The notes beneath the pieces were generated by a model. That model made no database searches, was not told the DNA's origin, and was given only the letters and a program-made list of their open reading frames with translations. This document shows, piece by piece, positions 8,387 through 15,331 of a DNA stretch of 54,878 nt. The DNA comes from Gemmatimonadota bacterium. Lineage in GTDB: Bacteria > Gemmatimonadota > Gemmatimonadetes > Gemmatimonadales > Gemmatimonadaceae. The position numbers and the translations under genes were made by a program. Position 1 is the first letter of the stretch; each line of letters starts with the position of its first letter. Where the stretch lies: the NCBI GenBank assembly GCA_016871915.1, contig VHBP01000008.1:1-54878 (forward strand), given 5' to 3'.

Positions 8387-8555
8387 CGTCGTGGCCTGGA
8401 GTCACGACGCACCTCACGGGAGGCCTGTGACCGGTACCTATGGACCGTCGCTCCAGCCGCAGTGGCCCTGGTCGCTCGATGCGACCATGATCGGCCGCCT
8501 CCCTACCTCCACCGCTGACACCCCGCCCGGGCCCTTCGTCCCGTCGCGGGGTGTC
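8387..8555. other. Gene-free stretch with four hairpins: candidate structured RNA or leader
   Basis: Between the E1 start (8219) and the HNH start (8576) lie four inverted repeats in series. CGTCGTG/CACGACG spans 8387-8409, TCACGGG/CCTGTGA (one G-U) spans 8414-8430, TGGTCGC/GCGACCA spans 8469-8487, and a perfect 10-base arm pair GACACCCCGC/GCGGGGTGTC spans 8517-8555. No convincing frame covers it other than the antisense shadow of E1. It could be a 5' leader of the HNH gene, a leader of E1 on the other strand, or an independent RNA. I recognise no known riboswitch, 6S, SRP or RNase P signature. Confidence 0.5.
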
Positions 8556-8575
8556 GCCATTTCAGGCGAGGTTCG

Positions 8576-8980
8576 ATGTCCAGTCGGCACCTCCACCATG
8601 TCACGCTCGCCCGTTCCCCCCGCGGGCTATCCCGTCACGCTCGCCGCGTGGAGCACCAGCAGCTCAAGCGTCAGGTCAAGCGCGCGACCTTTCGGGATTG
8701 TGGACGTCGATGCGTCTACTGTGGGACCGGACTGGGACTGGAGCACGCCACCCTCGATCATGTGATCCCGCTCTCCCGGGGCGGGACGCATCACCCGGGG
8801 AACCTCGTCGCCGCCTGTCAGCCCTGTAATCAGCTCAAGGGCTCACAGCTTCCGCACGAGTTCTTCGCGCGCTACCCGCTCGCGGGGCAGAACTTCATGC
8901 GCTTCGCGCGGGCGGTGCATCGGCAGCTGAAGCGTGGTGCGCGCCGCGCGGTCAGTCTCGCGTTCGCGCACGCGGCGTAG
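8576..8980 (+). CDS. HNH endonuclease domain protein
   Basis: A 134-residue protein with a compact HNH domain. It shows a zinc pair CVYCG, then ATLDHVIPLSRGGTHHPGNLV, then a second zinc pair CQPCNQLKG. The His and Asn of the HNH signature are in place. A basic N-terminal segment and a basic C-terminal tail (HRQLKRGARRAVSLAFA) flank it. Proteins of this layout are common free-standing chromosomal HNH nucleases of unknown biological role; no restriction or phage genes are adjacent. GAGG lies 5 bases before the ATG. A hairpin-rich stretch precedes the gene. Confidence 0.85.
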   Translation: MSSRHLHHVTLARSPRGLSRHARRVEHQQLKRQVKRATFRDCGRRCVYCGTGLGLEHATLDHVIPLSRGGTHHPGNLVAACQPCNQLKGSQLPHEFFARYPLAGQNFMRFARAVHRQLKRGARRAVSLAFAHAA

Positions 8981-9113
8981 GCGCCGGTTCCCGCTCCGAC
9001 GGGGCGTCAGACGCGTAGGGCCTGACGTAGAAGTCCCAGGAGATCGATCCCTCGTCTATGCCGTCCGACCGGGGCCGCCGGTGACCCCTGGTTGCGAGGG
9101 TTCCAAGGGAGCG

Positions 9114-10194
9114 TCAGCCTCGGGCGTGGGGCGTGAGGAGCTCGGGAATGCGCGGGTCCTCGAGGATCGCACCGTGTTCCAGCGCATTCTCCACCCGTTC
9201 GTACTCGAATCCATCCGGGGGAAGGGCATGCTCCGGACAGACCCGCTGATCGCCGGGGCGGCGGGGCATGCTCTTCAGGTCCCACCCCCGCACGCTCTTC
9301 GGTCCATGTCGCATCGCCGTCGCCAGTGTGGGGAAGCCGTGCGAGGCCACCACCGTGATGGGAGGGTACGCCGCATCCTTCCGGTGGATGAGCTGCTCCC
9401 GGAAGGTGCGGGCGCGGCCGAGCGCCCATCCCAGAAACTCGAGATGTTCCGGGGTTGCCTCTCCGGGGTCTGCGAAGATCCCTATTCCGTGCTCGACCCA
9501 ACTACCCGGGTTGAAGAAGTCCAGATCGAGGGCAGACCCGTCCGGCGCGAAGCAGTCCAACCTCCCGAGCGGATACAGCGTGTAGATCGAGGGACAGGTG
9601 AAGAGCATGTGCGGGTCGCTGACCCGCTGATTGCGGCCGGTCGGAAGTCCGACATGCATCTCCTCGGAGAACCCCACGCCTCCGCGGAGGGGAATCCCGC
9701 CGAACAGCACATGCACAAAGGCATCGGGCTGGCGGTTGAGGAGGGCCAGGGAAACGAGCCCCCCCATGGAGTGCGCCACCAGCTGGACGGGCCCTCCCCC
9801 ATGGCGTTCCCGGATGGCCGCGATGGCGGCCGCCAGCTTCTCGACCGTCTCGAGGTTATCCCGATACCAGTCATAGGCGAAGGCGTAGAAGGGGCATCCG
9901 AGCGATTTGGCGGTCCGGAGCCAGGGTTCGTAAATCGGCTTGGAGATCCCCGAAGGATCCGGACGGCTGCGAGGGGCCCCGAAGGGTGGAGACCATCCTC
10001 GATCTGACGGTCGCCGTAGCGGCGGAGGGGCAAGCGGAGATCCGGATTCGAGAGGCCGAGAGCGATCGCTCCGTTGAGCCCGCGGACACGCCCGCGCCCG
10101 TCCCCAGCATCGCCCCCTTGATCCCATGCACGAAGACGAGGGGGATGCCGGGGGCCCCCGTGTTGCGGGCATGATGGGGAAGGGACATCGGCAT
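9114..10194 (-). pseudogene. Lipase-like alpha/beta hydrolase broken by two frameshifts
   Basis: The reading frame starts at ATG 10194 with PLVFVHGIKGAML, the oxyanion strand of LCAT/PGAP1-like lipases. It must then shift at the G4 run read from 10105-10102 to continue as LNGAIALGLSNPDLRLPLR and YGDRQIEDGLHPSGP. It must shift again at the G4 run at 9951-9948 to continue as ISKPIYEPWLRTAKSLG, FAYDWYRDN and the nucleophile elbow VAHSMGG, ending at 9114. Adding one G to each run restores a single frame of about 360 residues. Both lesions are of the same kind, so they may be assembly errors. It lies 11 bases after the P450 gene on the same strand and would supply free fatty acids. Confidence 0.72.
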
Positions 10195-10205
10195 GTTCCT
10201 GCAGG

Positions 10206-11480
10206 TCAGGGTGCAGTGCGGCTACGGGGACTGAAATCCGTCACGATCAGCGGTTCCACCGGTCGGTTTCCGAGGGGGAGGTCGGTATCGCTCCACCGGG
10301 GGGTGGATCCGAGCGTCCACTGCCACGCCGGGACGATCCGCTGGACGCAGCGCTCCAGCACTGAGGGGACGATGTCCCTCCCGGCGCAGACTTTATTGTC
10401 CGTGCGAGTCGGGGTCTCCCCGGTGCCATTCGACCAGAGTAGCGCGCGGAGGAATCGGGGGTCGGCGGTTCGGCTGGGGTCGAATCGCTCCGGATCGGGG
10501 AAGAAATCGGGATCGCGAGCAGCGAGCCAGAAGACCCCCATCAGCATCTCCCCCTTCCGAACCGGGAAGGACCCGCTCGAGGACTCGATCCGGAGATCAT
10601 CCCGGGCCTCGCCATAGGCAAAGGGGACCGGGCCCCGGAGCCGGAGGGTCTCCAGAACGGCCCCCCGGGCCATCCCCCCTCCGGGGTCGCCGGCGATGGC
10701 ATCCGCCACCTCCGGGTGAATGGACAGTTCCGCCATCAGGGAGCGCCAGGCGCCCTGAAGCCCTCCCCAAGCATTCGCCACCAGCATGAAGAGCAACTGC
10801 GCGGCGACCTCGGGCTCCTCCATCCCGGCCCTGGTACGTCCCAGCGCCGCCGCCTCGGGAAGTCCGGGCGCTCCCCGGATCGTCGCGAGAAGGCGGTCGC
10901 GTGCCTTGCGGGCCGGGCGCGGGGCCGAAGGAAGGGGAACATCCCAAGGGATGGGAGAGAATCCGGCATCGAACCAGGTGCGGACATCGGACAGCTCCGG
11001 CCGTGCTCCCAGCAACCAGTCGAAGAGGAAGTCCGCGAGGAGCCGGTCGGCATCGGCGCCCCAGTCAAAGGGCTTCCCTGCCGTGGCCCATCGGCCCATG
11101 GCCTCCTCGAGCGCCCGGTCCAGCGCCCGGTGCAGCTCCGGCCCCCGCATACCCATCCACTCGAGCACGAAGGCTTTGCGCACGTCGTGGGCCGCGTCGT
11201 TGTGAAAGACCGTGGGGACGACCCCGGAGAGGAGATCACGACGCGGAATCGCCGGCCCGAACCCGAACCGCTTGCGAACCTTGGTGGCATCGAGCAGGAC
11301 ATCGAACCCGCGCACGTCCAGAATCGAGATGGCGGGGAACACCACCGAAGTCCGGAACACGTTACTCCGGTAGCGCTCCCTCCGCGACTCAAAGAAGGCA
11401 CGCCACCCCTTCAGAAACTCCCCGGTGTCCGTGAACCGCTGGAGGATCGGGAGTCCCCCGCCGGGAATCGGGTCGCGCAC
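10206..11480 (-). CDS. CYP74-like cytochrome P450 (fatty-acid hydroperoxide-transforming type)
   Basis: A 424-residue P450 from GTG 11480; a TTG at 11594 would add 38 residues that look non-coding. The start IPGGGLP and RYRSNVFR match the N-terminal pattern of CYP74 enzymes. The I-helix reads VANAWGG (Asn236) in place of the AGxDT oxygen-activating motif. The haem loop reads WSNGTGETPT then NKVCAGRD (Cys365), with the insertion that marks CYP74. ETLR supplies the ExxR motif. CYP74 enzymes need no O2 or reductase. They convert lipid hydroperoxides to allene oxides, aldehydes, divinyl ethers or epoxyalcohols. The product type is not decidable here. A lipoxygenase gene lies divergently alongside. 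Confidence 0.85.
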   Translation of the reverse strand: MRDPIPGGGLPILQRFTDTGEFLKGWRAFFESRRERYRSNVFRTSVVFPAISILDVRGFDVLLDATKVRKRFGFGPAIPRRDLLSGVVPTVFHNDAAHDVRKAFVLEWMGMRGPELHRALDRALEEAMGRWATAGKPFDWGADADRLLADFLFDWLLGARPELSDVRTWFDAGFSPIPWDVPLPSAPRPARKARDRLLATIRGAPGLPEAAALGRTRAGMEEPEVAAQLLFMLVANAWGGLQGAWRSLMAELSIHPEVADAIAGDPGGGMARGAVLETLRLRGPVPFAYGEARDDLRIESSSGSFPVRKGEMLMGVFWLAARDPDFFPDPERFDPSRTADPRFLRALLWSNGTGETPTRTDNKVCAGRDIVPSVLERCVQRIVPAWQWTLGSTPRWSDTDLPLGNRPVEPLIVTDFSPRSRTAP

Positions 11481-11636
11481 GCGGAACCCTGGGGTTTGAG
11501 AGGGGGGACGATGTAGCGGAGGCGGAGTGAGGAGCCCCGTCGAACGTATGAGGGCACCCGCAGGGGAGCAAGCGCAGGCGAGTCCGGTCGCCAAAACGTT
11601 CCTCCGGCGGACTTTCCGGGCGTGTGGGGGTCTGCC

Positions 11637-11642
11637 TATACT
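11637..11642 (+). promoter_or_regulatory. Candidate -10 box TATACT upstream of the lipoxygenase gene
   Basis: TATACT followed by a T-run (TTTTT at 11642-11646) lies in the 276-base gap between the divergent P450 and lipoxygenase genes, 114 bases before the chosen lipoxygenase ATG. No clear -35 is seen. The long leader leaves room for upstream start choices. Confidence 0.3.
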
Positions 11643-11756
11643 TTTTGGTCACCATGGTTCTGCGCGACCAGCTCGCTCCCGGGTCCGGCGATCGCCGCCG
11701 AGGCCGGAATGCAATGGGCCTTAGCTGGCGGTCCAGACATCAGTCCCCGGGGTTCC

Positions 11757-14747
11757 ATGTCGCCGATCCTACCTGAATCCGAGCTTCTCGAGCGTTTTTC
11801 TCGCCTTAGTCCGGAAGAGCAGGAGCGGATTGCCCAACTGCTGGGTGCCTCCTCGGCTGCCAGAGTAGCGGCATCGGAGTCCGGCCCCCCCTCCCCGACG
11901 TCGCCGGCCACGGAAGCGATCCGGCGCATTCGATCCGACCTCGAAGCCATCACCCTTCTCTCCGTCCTGACGGAGGCGGAGCGGGAGGAACTGGCGTGCC
12001 GGGTCGCGCCGGTAGCGTTCGGAGACGGGGCGTTCGTTGTCCAGGAGGGGGCCACCGACCGGGACCTCTACCTCCTCACCCGCGGGGCTGCGCAGGTGCG
12101 GGTCAACATCACGGGGAGCAACGAGTCCCGAGCCATCGCGGAGCTCTCGACCGGCGACTACTTCGGCGAGATGGCGCTGCTCCTCGGCGAGCCCCGCAAG
12201 GCTTCCGTCGTGGCGAACGGTTCCGTCGAGGTCCTGCGGGTCTCGCGCGAGGACTTCGATGTCCTCCTCCGCGGACGCCCCGGGATCGCGGACGAACTCG
12301 CGACGGAACTCGCTCGGCGGGAAGTGGAACTCCAGGCTGCGAAGCGGTCCGGAATGGCCCTTCTCGAGAGCCTCTCTGAGCCCGAGAGGACGGACTTCCT
12401 CAGGCGGGGCAGGGAGGAGGACTTCGCTCCGGGGGCGATGCTCCTGGAGGAGGGGGCGGAAGGGGACCGGATGGGGGTGATCCTGACCGGGGAGGCCGAG
12501 GTCCGGGTGCGGACGGAGGGTGGCGGCTCTCGGCAGGTCGCCATCCTTCGCGGCGGCGACGTGTTCGGGGAGATGAGCCTCCTGTCCGGGGCTCCTCGGA
12601 CGGCCTCGGTTCTCGCCCTCACCCGCGTGTCGGTGCATGTCGTCGACAAGGCGGACTTCAACGCCTTCCTCGCCGCCTTTCCGGATGTCCGGGGCCGCCT
12701 CGAACAGATCCGTATGCAGCGGGAGGGCGGGCTGGCCGCCATCCGGTCGGGTATCGAGGAGGAGGAATCTCGCCGCCGTCAGCGAGCAGCGGAGACACGC
12801 TTCGCCGGACGGATCCGCCGGCTCTTCGGCCTCGGGGTCCCCGCCGATGCATCCCGCCTGCAGGCCGCTCCCTCCACCCGCTGCGCCTCGGGCCGGCTCC
12901 TGTTCGAATACACACGCCCGACCGGAGAGGACAAGCCGCTGCACAACATGGAGATCGAGCTCTGGCACGTGGGGCTGATCGACACCTTCCTGGCCTGCTC
13001 CCGGACCGCCCGCGACGGCAGCTTCGAGCTCTGGTACGAGCTGCCGGACGGGACGGACGCGGTGGACCTCGAACTGCGGATCTTCGAAACGCACCATGAG
13101 TTCACCCGGGACGGCGAGCTCAAGCTCTCGAACCGGCTCATCCAGACGATCCCGGGGGACCAGAACGTCAAGGCCGAGCGGGTCTCATTCGGGGACCACC
13201 GGATTCCCTACTGGGAGTACGACCCCTCGAATCCGATGCCCCGCGCCATGATCTCGGATCAGGGCGACCCGCCCCAGAGTTTCCCAACCGCCCGGTCCCT
13301 CATGATGGTGAAGGTGGTGGCGCCGCTCGAGCTCGCCATGAAGAAGCACATTCTTCAGGAGGTGCTGACCGGCAAGGCCCCCTCGCTGGAGCAGATCCAG
13401 GCCGACTACCCCGAGAGCTACACGGTCAAGCTGGAACGCGAGCGCCCGGGGTACACGCGCGGTGACGAGTTCTTCGGAGAGCGGATGCTGAACGGCCTCA
13501 GCGCCGGCGTCTGGGACCGGGACGATGCCAACCCCGGATGGTGGCGGGTCTACCACCACTGGAATTCCTACGAGCAGGACGGGATCCACGTCCTCCCGAA
13601 CGTGGATATGCGCTTCGAGGAGCGCGACGGGAGGATGTACCCGGTCCAGATCACCCTCCATCTGCGGGAGCCTGGGGTGACGCAGGCCCATGCGGAGACA
13701 AGGAAGCACACCCTGACCCCTGCTGATGGGGAGCGCTGGCTGGCCGCCAAGCGGATTGCCCGGGTCAGCGCCACCCTCTCCGCGGAACTCGACAACCACC
13801 TCGTCACGACCCACCACAATTCCGAGCAGTATGCGATCGCGGCCTACCGGAATTTCCGGCGGAATCCGCTCCGCTACCTCCTCTTCCCCCACCTGAAGGA
13901 GGTGGTCCTCATCGACCACTCGTCGGACAGCTTCCTTCTGGGGCCCAACGGCTACGTCACGCGGGCGACGGCCCTCACGGAGGAGTCCATCCTCGAGCGG
14001 ATCCATCAGGTGATGGGAACGCTGGACTGGAAGAACTGGAGTCCCATCCAGCCGATCTGCGGGACCCACAGGTACGCCAGGGTGGCGAACCTGTTCTGGG
14101 ACGTCGTCTCCCAGTGGGTCGAGGAGTTCTTCGACGAGCACCTGCAGGGAATCACGGAACACTGGTATGAGGTGCACCAGTTCTCACAGGATCTGGTGGA
14201 GCACAGCGCCCCCGACTTCCTCTGCCGCTACCTTCGTTCCACCGCGGACGGGAAGCCTCCCCAGGCGCGGGCGTGGTTCAACCAGAACGAGCGGATGGAT
14301 CTCACCGTGCCGCGCTTCGTTGTGAACGGGGTGCCGCGGGCCGTCCAGCCCGTCACGCAGACCAACATCGCCCTCTCGAGCGACATCGAGAACATGAAGC
14401 AGGTGTGCCGGTACGCGATCTTCCACGCCACCTTCAAGCACACGTGGGCGAATGCGCTCCAGTATGTGGACGGGGGCGAGGTCGTCTACAACAACCTCGG
14501 ACTCCGTTACGGGGACAACGGGGTCTTCGCGCCGGAGTCGGACCACAGCACCGCACCGACCCCGAAGCACGCGACCGAAGCGCTCTGGATCAGCTTCATG
14601 CTCACGTACGGGGTGTACGGCGTGATCACGAAGAACGAGGAGCGGGACATCCACCCCCGCTTCGTGGAGCTGCTTGAGTCCCGGCGGGGAGAGTTCGCGG
14701 CGCTGGACTTCGATATCGACACCATCCAGTCTCGCACGAACATCTAG
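11757..14747 (+). CDS. Lipoxygenase with two N-terminal cyclic-nucleotide-binding domains
   Basis: A 996-residue protein. Residues about 65-186 and 200-318 are two cyclic-nucleotide-binding (Crp/cNMP) domains, with phosphate-cassette-like blocks GDYFGEMALLLGEPRKASV and GDVFGEMSLLSGAPRTASV. Residues about 375-465 form a transthyretin-like beta domain where plant and animal enzymes have PLAT. The rest is a lipoxygenase catalytic domain with a full iron-ligand set: His681 and His686 (H-x4-H), His895 and Asn899 (HTWAN), and the C-terminal Ile996 (TNI). It would dioxygenate polyunsaturated fatty acids, perhaps gated by cAMP or cGMP. ATG 11757 was chosen by content; in-frame starts exist at 11709 and 11622. 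No signal peptide is seen. Confidence 0.9.
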   Translation: MSPILPESELLERFSRLSPEEQERIAQLLGASSAARVAASESGPPSPTSPATEAIRRIRSDLEAITLLSVLTEAEREELACRVAPVAFGDGAFVVQEGATDRDLYLLTRGAAQVRVNITGSNESRAIAELSTGDYFGEMALLLGEPRKASVVANGSVEVLRVSREDFDVLLRGRPGIADELATELARREVELQAAKRSGMALLESLSEPERTDFLRRGREEDFAPGAMLLEEGAEGDRMGVILTGEAEVRVRTEGGGSRQVAILRGGDVFGEMSLLSGAPRTASVLALTRVSVHVVDKADFNAFLAAFPDVRGRLEQIRMQREGGLAAIRSGIEEEESRRRQRAAETRFAGRIRRLFGLGVPADASRLQAAPSTRCASGRLLFEYTRPTGEDKPLHNMEIELWHVGLIDTFLACSRTARDGSFELWYELPDGTDAVDLELRIFETHHEFTRDGELKLSNRLIQTIPGDQNVKAERVSFGDHRIPYWEYDPSNPMPRAMISDQGDPPQSFPTARSLMMVKVVAPLELAMKKHILQEVLTGKAPSLEQIQADYPESYTVKLERERPGYTRGDEFFGERMLNGLSAGVWDRDDANPGWWRVYHHWNSYEQDGIHVLPNVDMRFEERDGRMYPVQITLHLREPGVTQAHAETRKHTLTPADGERWLAAKRIARVSATLSAELDNHLVTTHHNSEQYAIAAYRNFRRNPLRYLLFPHLKEVVLIDHSSDSFLLGPNGYVTRATALTEESILERIHQVMGTLDWKNWSPIQPICGTHRYARVANLFWDVVSQWVEEFFDEHLQGITEHWYEVHQFSQDLVEHSAPDFLCRYLRSTADGKPPQARAWFNQNERMDLTVPRFVVNGVPRAVQPVTQTNIALSSDIENMKQVCRYAIFHATFKHTWANALQYVDGGEVVYNNLGLRYGDNGVFAPESDHSTAPTPKHATEALWISFMLTYGVYGVITKNEERDIHPRFVELLESRRGEFAALDFDIDTIQSRTNI

Positions 14748-14791
14748 CGCGCCGCAGGGAGGGAGGCACCGGTCCGCGCCGCGTTCGGCGG

Positions 14792-15331
14792 TCAGCCTCG
14801 CGTACGCGCAGCCGGCGTCACGCCGAGCTCCTCGCCGAGCATCGCGGCCTTCATCGCCGGCCCCCAGGCATAGCTACCGAGGGTGCCATCGCCGCGGACC
14901 ACGCGGTGACAGGGGACGACGAAGCAGACGGGGTTGGCACCGACCGCCGATCCTACCGCGCGCGAAGCACTCGACGCCCCGATGCGTGCCGCGAGCCCGC
15001 CGTAGGTGGTGGTCGCCCCACGCGGGATCTGGAGGAGCTCGCTCCAGACGCGACGCTGGAACGCGGTCCCTGCGAGATCGAGCGCGAGCGTCTGGTTTCG
15101 CTTCGGGTCGAAGGCCTGCGTCATGAGTCGCTTCGTCCGCGCGACATCCTCGACGAACGTCGCCTCAGGGAACTCCGCCTTCACACGCGCGAGGGTCGTA
15201 CGGCGCCCACCCTCGACGAAGGTCAGCCGGCAGATCCCATGCGCGGTGGTGGCGATCAGCCCCTCGCCGTAGGGCGTGGGATGAAAGCCGTAGCGGATGA
15301 GGGGCGCTTCACCGCGAATCGTCGGCGACAT
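14792..15331 (-). CDS. ogt: Methylated-DNA-protein-cysteine methyltransferase
   Basis: A 179-residue O6-alkylguanine-DNA alkyltransferase. The active-site motif is PCHRVVRGDGTLGSYAWG with the acceptor cysteine. The helix-turn-helix part IPRGATTTYGGLAARIG precedes it, and FQRRVWSELLQIP marks the start of the catalytic domain. It removes O6-methyl and O4-methyl adducts in a one-use reaction. The ATG at 15331 overlaps the TGA of nadE (TGATG), so it is co-translated with it. A TTG one codon upstream is unlikely to be used. The C-terminal tail VTPAARTRG is slightly long. Confidence 0.93.
   Translation of the reverse strand: MSPTIRGEAPLIRYGFHPTPYGEGLIATTAHGICRLTFVEGGRRTTLARVKAEFPEATFVEDVARTKRLMTQAFDPKRNQTLALDLAGTAFQRRVWSELLQIPRGATTTYGGLAARIGASSASRAVGSAVGANPVCFVVPCHRVVRGDGTLGSYAWGPAMKAAMLGEELGVTPAARTRG

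Noticed and set aside
6576..8765. A 729-codon open frame on the + strand
   Set aside because: It is antisense to the fused E1 gene, rich in Arg/Gly/Asp with no domain. It arises from high GC3 on the other strand.
8576..8980. HNH protein as an IscB/IsrB-type RNA-guided nuclease with an omega RNA
   Set aside because: The protein has no PLMP or RuvC parts and is far too short; the structured gap lacks known omega RNA features.
9948..10105. Programmed frameshifting in the lipase-like gene
   Set aside because: No X-XXY-YYZ slippery heptamer or downstream structure was found, and two shifts in the same direction at G4 runs fit base loss better.
11622..11756. Upstream extension of the lipoxygenase from 11622
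   Set aside because: The added residues lack domain content and overlap the probable promoter region; ATG 11757 fits better.
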